NCBI GenBank assembly: GCA_001600495.1
Contig: BCKE01000035.1
Location: 332,641 to 357,135 of the forward strand
DNA length: 24,495 nucleotides
Direction of reading: 5' to 3'
Source: Pilasporangium apinafurcum
Lineage: Eukaryota > Oomycota > Peronosporomycetes > Pythiales > Pythiaceae
Of the stretch, positions 1 to 8,960 are shown piece after piece. Positions within the stretch are counted from its first letter, which is position 1. Every line of letters begins with the position of its first letter. A model generated the notes under the pieces. That model saw only the letters and a program-made list of their open reading frames with translations. It did no database searches and had not been told where the DNA came from. A program made the position numbers and the translations under genes.

Positions 1-2
1 TA

Positions 3-46
3 CAGTGGTCTGAGAAATTATAGCCGCACCCAATTTTTTTTTGATA
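3..46 (+). repeat. Left terminal inverted repeat of the Tc1/mariner element
   Basis: The sequence starts CAGTGGTCTGAGAAATTATA, continues through a CCGCACCCAA block and ends in a T-run and GATA. It pairs with 1506-1549 read in reverse complement, with one indel in the T-run and a mismatch near the inner end. Transposase binding sites are expected inside it from knowledge of the superfamily. Confidence 0.95.
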
Positions 47-205
47 ACTTGGTTTGGCATGTGCTTTTGTAGTTGCTCTTTAGATATAATACTAGCAACA
101 CAACATCGAGACAACTCACCAACAACCATTGCAATAGGTGTGATAAATCAAATAAAAACGCAATTATTCGGTTTTTGATAATATGAAAAAGTATAGACGA
201 AGCAG

Positions 206-1225
206 CTACTTGTCGATGATTTTGCCTCCCTTGAGAATCGTTTGCGCCATGCGGTCTGGCATTCCCATCACTAAACGACGTAGATAATCTTGATCAATTG
301 CTGTCCAGCTTGAAACGATTTGGCGCTTGAGTTCGTCGCGATTTGTGAACTGGTGTCCACCACGGTACACAGACCGGACCAGTTCACCCCACACATTCTC
401 GATTGGATTCAGATCCGGGCTGACTGATGGCCAATCCATAATGGATGCATTGACTGTTCTCAAAAACCCTTCCGTCTGTCTTGACGAGTGAGTAGGGGCT
501 CTATCTTGCTGAAAGATGACTTTTGACGAACCGCTAGACTGCTGTACGTGCGCAATAACCGGTATTAAATAGCGATCAAGCGTTGCAATGTACTTACATG
601 AGTCCTGTCTCCCTTCCAGGAAGACAATATCTGACTTCCCATGGTAGCTGAATGCCCCCCACACCATTACTGAACCACCTCCTATAACCCGGGAGGAGTA
701 TATTTCACGCTCGCGCCGCAGATCATGCCAGTAAAACTGGCAGCCATCTGGCCCATCTAGATTAAACTTTTTCTCATCACTAAAGATGGTAACACGAAAA
801 TCTTCAATCTTGTTGAGATTCTTGATGGCAAACTTGACGCGGTTTATCTTGTGTGTTGACGTCAGTTTTGGTTCTTTTTTTCTGCGTATGTACTTGGCAA
901 ATTTTGTGGCGCGAAGGATTTTAAGGATTGTTGTGTAGTGTACGGCTGGCGTTATAGTTGCTGCAATCGCCTTGGATGTCATTCTTTGTACACAGGCAAG
1001 CCGAAATATGCGACGAATGTCGCGCACCTTGAGTTTTGACGGTCGTCCTATCTTGATTTTTGTCTTGTTTTTTGTCCCTTTACCTTCTTCTTTCAACAAA
1101 AATGTGCGAATTATCTTGTCGGAGCGATTGAGCTCCTGAGCAATCAGTCTATTACTTTTCCCAGCATTTTTAGAGGCGCGAATGTATCCAATCTCTTCAC
1201 CGGTCAATCGCTTTCCTCTCGGCAT
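206..1225 (-). CDS. Tc1/mariner DD34E transposase
   Basis: The likely product is 339 residues starting MPRGKRLT at 1225. The frame is open up to an ATG at 1369, but the inner start gives the usual length of about 340 residues for this family. The N-terminus is a bipartite helix-turn-helix region with a GRPS (AT-hook-like) linker at about residues 61-64. The catalytic core shows D150 in SDEKKFNLDG, D241 in FQQDRAPTH, and E276 in the block SPDLNPIENVWGEL. Exactly 34 residues separate D241 and E276, the DD34E spacing of Tc1-type enzymes. The enzyme would cut at the inverted repeats and reinsert at TA. All three acidic residues and the frame are intact, so it looks competent on paper; whether it is expressed cannot be seen here. 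Confidence 0.93.
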   Translation of the reverse strand: MPRGKRLTGEEIGYIRASKNAGKSNRLIAQELNRSDKIIRTFLLKEEGKGTKNKTKIKIGRPSKLKVRDIRRIFRLACVQRMTSKAIAATITPAVHYTTILKILRATKFAKYIRRKKEPKLTSTHKINRVKFAIKNLNKIEDFRVTIFSDEKKFNLDGPDGCQFYWHDLRREREIYSSRVIGGGSVMVWGAFSYHGKSDIVFLEGRQDSCKYIATLDRYLIPVIAHVQQSSGSSKVIFQQDRAPTHSSRQTEGFLRTVNASIMDWPSVSPDLNPIENVWGELVRSVYRGGHQFTNRDELKRQIVSSWTAIDQDYLRRLVMGMPDRMAQTILKGGKIIDK

Positions 1226-1505
1226 CCTTCTTATGTTTGAATCTCGAATCTGAGAGCGGCAGCACACTCGCAGATCCCTCATCGAAGTTGAAACGCCATT
1301 TATAACCAATGCAGACTTTCTAATGGCTCTCATTACAAAAATTACACAAGGGCGTCTATAATTTTTCATATAGGGAAAAATGCATTTTGGTTGATTTTTT
1401 TTCTGACAGAATCGGTTGACGCAAAATGGCTACAATAGTGCAGTTCCCATATGATGATGGAAATCATATCTGAACGCTGGCCGTACATTCACTCATACAA
1501 TAAAA

Positions 1506-1549
1506 CTATCAAAAAAAATTGGGTGCGGCTATAATTTCTCAGACCACTG
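1506..1549 (-). repeat. Right terminal inverted repeat of the Tc1/mariner element
   Basis: This is the reverse complement of the left repeat at 3-46, ending in CCACTG immediately before the TA at 1550-1551. It fixes the right boundary of the element. Confidence 0.95.
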
Positions 1550-1625
1550 TATATTTTTTTCTTTTTTGAATAAAGTGGTATATTTTTTTCCTTTTCCGAA
1601 TTAGATGGTATATTTTTTTCATTCT
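1550..1625 (+). repeat. Short T-rich tandem repeat (period 29-30 bp, about 2.5 copies)
   Basis: The 12-mer TATATTTTTTTC recurs at 1550, 1579 and 1609. The intervening segments are related (GAATAAAGTGG and GAATTAGATGG). The TA that begins the first copy is also the target dinucleotide of the transposon, so the element appears to have inserted into this repeat. Confidence 0.75.
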
Positions 1626-2802
1626 CCCAAACATTAATTTAGTTCCTAATTTTCCTCCAAAAGAGTGCCTCTTTCGATCTTTCTCTTTCCTCTTGATTGA
1701 CGACGTCCGTCGCTAATCAATTGCGCTTTCTTACTGCACAACAGTGTACGTCAGTAAAAGGGTTACCCTTTTATACCTTGTGCACACTTGTAACATTTCC
1801 TCGCCTGGCCTTGAGTTTCTGTGTTTTTCCGCATACGCGATCTCCCATCCTGAGTTGCCCCATCAGCATTTGTCGTATTTTGACGGCAAAAATGGCGCTG
1901 ACAAACCTGAAATCTATTTCATTTTATCCAGTATAAGGCACTCACAAATTCGCTCTCACGACTAATAACGGTTTTAATGTTGTACAACACTGCTGACGGA
2001 CGGAAAGCAACAGAAAGAACTGAAGCGAAGAAGACGAAATAGAGGAAGAAACATTCTTCAAGAAAGCATGCGTAAAGCACAATGGACTCAGTTATTATCG
2101 TTGAATCCCAGCAAACAAGTGGCATTCACTGACTTGATCACACTAAAGCGTATGAATCTAGAGGAGAAACTAATCAACTTGGTTGAAATGGACAAGTTGC
2201 AACACGCAATATCTCAAGATATGCAAACAGCTACAGCAAATTATCAGAACTGTAAACCCCCTACTCAATAGGATAGAAGTCTAAAATCTAAAGATTAAGG
2301 TTAAATAGAATTCCTTTCATCATCATCATCATCATTTGTACAGCGAGCTGCACAAGTGGGAAATAAAGGTTAATTTCCCTATAGTGATCAACAACATTTA
2401 GGGTAGGAAGCTAACACCACTGATATGATGCATCGACTGCGGCAACGAGCAAGTGAACGCCCTGTATAGCCATATGATGAGAATCGAAGGTGGGGATGAG
2501 TCAGATTATGATGAAGGTACGGGGGATGGTATTGATGACACAGATTAGTGATCATGATCATGATATTGATTAGTTATATCTATACGTTCAAATTTGGATA
2601 TGTGATAAAGGAGCAAACGAATTGCGCTACCATCTGTGCTTGTGCTTGTTTGAAAGCTCTCGTGCCATTATCATCAAACACCTCAGAAAAATTGTCGCAA
2701 CTCTAAAAAAAAGACATACGCTTCGATTGACAACTATCAACGACCTCTTTATTTTAATGCAAAAAAATTGTCGTCCTGCATTTTCACACTTGATAAACAG
2801 AA
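1626..2802. other. Spacer with no confident gene
   Basis: Several short overlapping frames are present, none recognisable. The most coding-like is a plus-strand frame open from 1978 to 2271 (ATG at 2068, end TAG). It has a basic run (KRRRRNRGRN) before a helix-like stretch with LEEKLINLVEMDK. It could be a small gene or the last exon of one, but nothing ties it to a family. A TCA microsatellite lies at 2317-2335. The segment just before 2803 should contain the promoter of the M96 gene; I see no clear core element. Confidence 0.4.
2317..2335 (+). repeat. (TCA)n microsatellite
   Basis: Six perfect TCA units plus one base lie in non-coding spacer. Confidence 0.9.
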
Positions 2803-4402
2803 ATGGAGATAGGCGATATGACATTGGACGCAGCGTTGGCGTTTCTGGGCGAGTTTTCTATGTATGACGACCATCTCGGTGATTGCTTTAACGACCTAGA
2901 CAGCGATGGCGGTGATTTCATGCTGCAGCTCCATTCGTCGCCGCGAATGGATTCTGACGGTCGATTTGTCGTGGATGAGATGAGTGAGCCGCTTACTCTT
3001 GATGCTGGTAGTATAACTGGAATGAATCGCTCTGGAGATGATGCGAATAAGACATCTGAAGATAATGGCAGTTCGATGGCAGAGGAGAGAATCTATGTGG
3101 AAGATGTAAAGCTGAAACCCATGACGACTCTGGAGAACAAAGTGGATGTCTCATTAACCAGACCGACGACGGGTGTTTTGCTGCGTCGAAAGGGCAGTCG
3201 ACTGTCGAAGCGGGAAGAATTGGTGTTTCACCGCGCACAGGTGAAAAAATTGGAGGCAACGCTTTCAGCTTTGAAAGATGCGGCTCTGAATCGTGATGGA
3301 GTACTATCGGGGACTACCGATACCAAAAGCGTTCCTCCATCGTTCAGGCTGTGGGAGAAAATGGCCGCGCGCCAGCTTAAGGCACGGAAAGAAGTTGAGC
3401 ACGAGAATATGCGTCTTCGAGCGTTTATAGAATCCCAGCGCAGAGTGGCGAGGAACCTACGGCGCACTATTCGGAAACGCGCCATTAGACAAGTATGCTT
3501 TGCCAACCGAACTTACCAATATATTGGTAAAACTTATCATGAGCTATGCGGTTTACATTCGCGACTGATCTCTTCCTCCTTGTATTTTTGCATTGTAGGC
3601 AATTGAAGACGGTCTCCGGTTGAATCGCCCAAAACTTGTACTTGAACGTGATGAAGCCGTTTTCAATGACCTCTACGCCAGCTTGGATGAGTTATACGCA
3701 CGGATTGACAAAGAAATGGATCTTCACAGTGGGAAACGTGATCCTACGTCCTTTGGACGCCGCAACCGTGTTCGAGCAGATTCGAAACTGGGAGATATGC
3801 TGGAGTTTGTCGACACAAAAATGGTGCCGTTTGATATTCGGGTTACTGATAAGGCGATCTGGTCGAGAACAGGTGCAACAAATAAGAATCCGTATGAAAA
3901 GGTACAAATCATGCTTACACTTTGTGATTCCATGGATTAGTGATTGACGTATATGAATGTGTTTGCTCCGCTTCTATTGGACATGTAGAATGGTAGAAGC
4001 GATACGGTTGATTGCTGCTTTATCGTGCCATATCAAAGTAATGGCATCGATTTCGATATTAAGAGGAGCCAAGTGACGCGGAGATACGTGGAAAACGATC
4101 GAATCATTGTTGTGATCAATGGCCTTATCGAGCCAAATCCACGCGTCGACATACCATCTCTTCGTAAGCTGTCATTCCGGGAGCGGCGGTGGATTGTACT
4201 GACGAACGGAGAATCCTATACTTTTGGCCCAACGACATTAATTCAGTCACACACGATCATCAGAACACTCGCAAATTGGGTACCGATTTCGTTGCCCGAC
4301 GGGTACCTGGATTTAACGTGTACGAATTGGGATCAAGGTTTTGAACAAGAAGACGACCAACTTGATGATTTAATGTTAAGATTTTCTAAGGTCGTCGAGT
4401 AA
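2803..4402 (+). CDS. M96 mating-specific-family protein (three exons)
   Basis: Exons are 2803-3492, 3599-3901 and 3989-4402, with introns starting GTATGC and GTACAA and ending TTGTAG and TGTAG, both in phase 0. The product is about 468 residues. The N-terminus is acidic. It is followed by the family's coiled-coil/bZIP-like segment (SKREELVFHRAQVKKLEATL, about residues 140-160), then WEKMAARQLKARKE and a basic helix RRVARNLRRTIRKRA. The C-terminal half (LDELYARID, LEFVDTKMVPFDIR, VTRRYVENDRIIVVINGL) matches the START-like body of oomycete M96 proteins as I know them. The family is annotated in Phytophthora as mating-associated with no defined biochemistry. The exon 3 start is supported by the paralogue at 5320-5998, which has the same phase-0 junction and a matching F-x-PY...DIK segment. 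A second Met at 2818 could be used instead. Confidence 0.75.
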
Positions 4403-5319
4403 ATGAAATCATTTGTTGTTTTAAGCTTTGGCAGAGTAATATCTGCACTGTTGGTCATTTATCACAGGCAAATCTCAGAAGTGGATCACACGATTGACAA
4501 ACTCAAAATTTCATTTAATGAAACTTGATGCTGTCGAACTTGTCTGGCGAAGCTAATCGAGGGTGACTGAAGCGCAGCCAACACAATCGTACGCGATCAT
4601 AGTCATCGAATCGCCAGGCGCTACTGCCTTTGACAGTAAAGAGCATGGGAAGAGGGTTTTGTAGTGCGGTGAACCAGCTTTGTATGGTTAGACGACCAGT
4701 TCCACATGATTTAGTTGGGTATCGCGTCTGTCTTGCCGACGGAGAAGTCATAAATCATGCCGGATCAGCGAATTTTCTCTCGAAATTCGCCAGAATAGTC
4801 ATGACATTAGAGGGTCGACTAGTACCTCAGTTGAAAAGAATCCATTCTTCTCGGCAATACTAAATAATACTACTTGCTTTGACGTATATGACGACTGAAA
4901 AGCGTGTCATGGTCTTCCGCAGCAGTGACAAGACTATTACGAACCCATTACTTGGGGCATTTTTTTATCATCGTATGTAAAAGCACCGAAAGTAATGTCG
5001 ATCACTTGTTACACTAAATCGCTTATCAAATTATCCGTTCATTACACCATTACCTACTTGCAACCAGACTTTGGACACAACAAATCACGTTTTCGAGGGT
5101 CAAGCATTTCTGTCTAAAGCTTCTAAGGAGCTCCTAACTCTCAATATCCAACTTTCAGCTACTGATCTCAGCGTGCCATTTCATCATGATCGAGAACAGA
5201 GGCTGTGGTTCCTTCTCTTGAGTTCCAAAAGAATCGATGTCGAGACATGAGGATAGATGGCAGCTTCTGCTTCCAGACCAAGTGAGACGAGATGCCTGAT
5301 CACTATAAATACGGATCGC
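4403..5319. other. Spacer between M96 gene and its inverted relic
   Basis: No confident gene. The minus-strand frame 4515-4751 and plus-strand frame 4630-4863 overlap each other and resemble nothing I know. A plus-strand frame without an ATG is open from 4996 to 5249 and includes SKASKELLTLNIQLSATDL; it could be an exon remnant. The region probably holds 3' ends of the flanking M96 copies and degraded sequence. Confidence 0.4.
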
Positions 5320-5998
5320 TTACTGCGTGATGTTGGCGATTTTCAGGAGAAGATCATCAAGACATGTGTCCTCAAGATCAAAGGAGTTGTTCCATTTCGT
5401 AATCGTCACATCCAGGTACTCATATGGCAGCGATATCGAACTGGTCCCTATGAACGTTGTGATTGTCGTGTGCGATTGGACTAGAGTTGTTGCACCAGAT
5501 ACATAATTCTCTCCGCGCGTCAATACTATCCACCATTGCTCTCGAAACGTGATACTCGGATATGGAGTGTTCCCGATGACAGAAGGCTCAGTCAGTGAGT
5601 TGATGACAAACATGATCTGATCGCATTCAATATATTTACTCACCACTCGACTTATCTTGATATCAACAGCGATATCCTGGTGATAGGGAAAAAATAAAGC
5701 ACCGCTCCATGCTGTTGCTGCTGACTGTCAATAAAAGCAAGCATGAAAGCAGCGTTAATATTCCAAAAGTTCTAAAGCATTTCGCATAGTGGTGTATGTT
5801 TGTGTGTAATACCTTTACAAATGAGGAACCTTTTGAGTCGCTCCATTCACAGCACATCGCATTCTCGGCAACCCAAATTTTGAACGGTACTAGTTTCTTG
5901 TCAACAAAATCTACTATGTCTCCATGCTGTGGATCCGTCCTGACACAGTACTTCCGTCCAAAAGAGGCTGACGGAAGCGTAGGTGTCGAGCTCTCCCG
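5320..5998 (-). pseudogene. 5'-truncated M96-family paralogue, inverted
   Basis: Two exons of a second M96 copy are readable on the minus strand. The first (about 5998-5813) contains SFGRKYCVRTD and VDFVDKKLVPFKIWVAENA, matching exon 2 of the intact gene, and ends AAG|GTATTA at the same junction. The second (5724-5320, acceptor GACAG) encodes 134 residues including DIKISRVVSKYIECDQIMFV and TFREQWWIVLTRGENYV, matching exon 3. The coiled-coil first exon is missing. An in-frame TAG at 5999-6001 closes the frame upstream, and only about 380 bp remain before the V-ATPase gene. Both exons are free of stops and splice sites look intact, so decay is recent or the 3' part is still transcribed (inference). 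The two copies lie tail-to-tail. Confidence 0.7.
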
Positions 5999-6378
5999 CT
6001 AGGTTTTCTGCTGCAACAACAGTGAGTGCAGAACCATCTGGGAGCGAGACGTCAATGCGTCGAAAAACATCCTTACGCTCGCTATGTGTCTCCTACGTGG
6101 ACTTCCAAGACTATCAGAGCTATAACGAGGAAAATAGAGTGTAAGAGTATATGTGGGCAGCGGGAGAGTCTAACAACCTCTCAAACGCATCCACACGGTT
6201 TGGTCTGTAATGATAAGCGCCAGTAGCTATACCACAAACATGCGCGTCTTATTCAATCTTCCATGCATTGATGAGCAGTTAGTCTTTTCGCTTCCCTCAT
6301 GGGCTGATTATAACAAACCGATACATACGCAATCCTTCCCTTCTCATGCATTGGGTTTCTCACGCTCTTCTCAAGGTT

Positions 6379-8623
6379 TTAATCAGTCAATGTTTGGAAA
6401 GCCTGCTCGGTTTCCTCGTTCAAACTGTTGAAAAACGCCTTCAACTCCTCCTCGGGTTGCTTAGGCAACTGAAACTTGGTCTGAATGATCTTTTGCAGCA
6501 CTGGGTTCATCGACGTCTTGATCTGCGCCCACGTCACTTTGGCATCTGGTGGTGAATCGGCGATCGCCTTTTGGCTCAAATTGTAGAATAAGATAATCGA
6601 CCGCAGCATACCAACGCTTTTCGTCAATGGGCACGTGAAATCGTAATCCGAGAATGCGTTCTGCTGCAGATAATCTTCACGGATGATCTTGGCCACTTCC
6701 ATAATCACCTTTTGGTCTTCTGAAAGCGATTCTTTACCGACCAGCTGCACGATTTCGGTCAGATTATCCTCTTTCTGCAGAATCTCTTGGCACTTTGTAC
6801 GCAACGACGAGTACTCCGGGTCAATCTTGTTGAAGAACGGCTCGAGCACACGCATGTACTTGGTGTAACTGATCAACCAGTTCACCGACGGGAAATGCTT
6901 TCGCTGCGCCAGTTTCTTGTCCAAACCCCAAAAGACTTGGACGATCGACAATGTCGCTGCCGTCACAGGATCGGAAAAATCACCACCAGGTGGCGATACA
7001 GCACCGACAACAGTAACGCTGCCTTCACGCTTTGGTCCACCGAGGCATGACACACGACCGGCACGTTCGTAGAAAGCAGCAAGACGGGCACCGAGATACG
7101 CAGGGTACCCACTATCAGCAGGCATTTCGCCCAACCGACCCGAAATTTCACGCAATGCTTCAGCCCAACGACTCGTCGAATCAGCCATCATCGATACATT
7201 CATGCCTTGGTCACGGAAGTACTCCGCCAGTGTAATCCCCGTGTAAATCGAGGCTTCACGCGCAGCCACAGGCATGTTACTGGTATTGGCGACCAATGTC
7301 GTACGCTTCATAATCGGCACTTCGCGGTCGTTTACAGTCATGGTCAGTTCGGGGAAATCGTTTAGCACTTCAGCCATTTCGTTCCCACGTTCACCACAAC
7401 CAACGTACACGATGGCGTCCGAGTTGGAATGTTTGGACAAGGCCTGCGAAATCACAGTCTTCCCACATCCAAAGGCTCCAGGCACAGCACAAGTACCACC
7501 CAAGACCGACGGGAAAAGTGCATCGATGATACGTTGACCAGTCTGTAATGCCACATTGCCTGCAAGTTTCTCTGCGACCGGACGCGGCTTCCGCACTGGC
7601 CAGAAATGCGAAAGACCCAGTTTGTGGGTCGTGCCGGTCGTATCATCGCGCACTTCCAGCACCGTATCGTTGAGTGTAAACGTTTCGTTATTGTCGGTAT
7701 TATTGCCATAGATCTTGACGATTGTCCCAAAAACGTTTGGTGGACACATGATCTTATGGGAATGGAGAATATCGTTTTCATGGACCACGCCAAAGATATC
7801 ACCACCAGAGATCGGATCACCTTCACGAAAGTTGACCGGGCGATAGCGCCATTTTTTAACGTGATCTAAGGCAGGCACATCAACACCACGAGGTACGTAG
7901 ACGTCCTTAGTTAACGAGGCAATCGACTCTAACGGACGCTGAATGCCATCAAAAATGTTGTCAACGATGCCTGGACCGAGTTCCACCGACAGCGGCTGCT
8001 TACGGCGCTCCACCGGATCACCGACCGTTAACCCAGCTACAGTAATAAAAGAGAAGCATTACAAGTGTGAGAATTTTGGCTACGAAGTGCGCATCTGGTT
8101 TCTTCTCAGCAGAAACAGTGATCTTACAGGTGTCTTCGTACACCTGAATTGACGCGTTGGTGCCTTCGAGCTTAATGATTTCACCAACGAGCTTATCGTG
8201 ACCCACACGCACCTATAAGCATTGTTAAAAAAACATCCCATTGTCAATCACTCGAATCATATTGTACAGAATCACAAAAGCGACGAGAATTGTCATTCAT
8301 ACCAGTTCATACATAGCCGCACCATGCATGTTCTCGGCAATCACCACTATATGAGTCACACAAGTGCAGGGCAACAACAATTAGTTTTGCATACGATCTC
8401 TCTCCAGACATTAAAAGCAGGTATTAAGAAAAGGGAAGAAGGCGCGCCAAGCAAGGAGCCATAGCTTGATACCATCGTTCCCCCGTTTTTCTTTTTACTT
8501 CAACAAGAGATGGACTCTGCTTCACAGAAATCCATTTATAAGTGTATACGTACATGGACCGGAGACCTTGTAGACGTATCCATAGTCCGATTCCTTCTCG
8601 TTATCGCCAAACACGTGCGCCAT
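6379..8623 (-). CDS. V-type proton ATPase catalytic subunit A (four exons)
   Basis: The product is the ATP-hydrolysing subunit of the V1 sector, driving proton pumping into vacuoles and endosomes. Exons on the minus strand are 8623-8554, 8346-8303, 8212-8128 and 8036-6379, giving 618 residues, the usual family length. The N-terminus [17 protein letters not shown] leads to VSGP, then [14 protein letters not shown] and [17 protein letters not shown]. Splicing through 8128/8036 creates [13 protein letters not shown], as in other A subunits. Walker A is GAFGCGKT at residues 253-260. [30 protein letters not shown] is the conserved catalytic block (quoted in part by position: about 7190-7100). Exon 2 is only 44 nt. 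The gene is divergent from NOB1, with 337 bp between start codons. Confidence is very high for identity and good for exon borders. Confidence 0.95.
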
Positions 8624-8960
8624 GGTCAAATTTTCCTATGTGTTTGATAGCCCGTCTCCTCCGTTCTCTGTAGCTCTTGCGCTTTGCGATCTTTACAAGG
8701 AGCTCAACACAACTAACTTGGGACCAACAGCTCTTAACTAGTATATAAAAAAAGGGGTGAAATATTAGATAAAGAACTATGTTTAGATCTAGTTGGTTGT
8801 GAGAAGGTAGTCAAAAACTATTTTCATTCGCTATAAGTCATATTTTTTACATGTATTGATTGGTTTAAAATTCAATTATTTGGTTGGCACAGAGTCACAA
8901 TATGGCTTGGAAAACCTTCAAGAGCTACAGAAGCAAGCAACGACACGAAGAGAAGGAACG
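8624..8960. promoter_or_regulatory. Shared divergent promoter region of V-ATPase A and NOB1
   Basis: 337 bp separate the two start codons, so both promoters must lie here or overlap the 5' ends. A TATATAAAAAAAGG stretch near 8743 on the plus strand could act for NOB1, but oomycete promoters often lack a TATA box, so this is weak. Confidence 0.35.

Larger units (their letters stand above)
3..1549 (-). mobile_element. Complete Tc1/mariner DNA transposon
   Basis: The element has terminal inverted repeats of about 44 bp (3-46 and 1506-1549). The repeats differ mainly by one T in a poly-T run (nine Ts on the left, eight on the right). Both ends read CAGTGGTCTGAG from outside inwards, and a TA dinucleotide flanks each end (1-2 and 1550-1551), as expected for the TA target duplication of this superfamily. 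One intact transposase gene fills the interior on the minus strand. Intact ends, an intact frame and well-matched repeats suggest recent insertion and possible activity (inference). The window begins exactly on the left TA, so the left flank is not visible. Confidence 0.95.

Noticed and set aside
1697-1965. Overlapping plus frames of 79 and 73 codons
   Set aside because: They overlap in different frames, show no motif, and neither has clear coding bias.
2993-3506. Minus-strand frames of 88 and 92 codons
   Set aside because: They lie antisense to exon 1 of the M96 gene, whose sense frame has recognisable motifs.
4515-4863. Opposing frames of 78 (minus) and 77 (plus) codons
   Set aside because: They cover the same DNA on both strands with no recognisable domain and no similarity to either M96 copy.
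6683-7869. Several plus-strand frames of 60-90 codons across the V-ATPase gene
   Set aside because: They are antisense to a strongly conserved coding exon and have no family features of their own.
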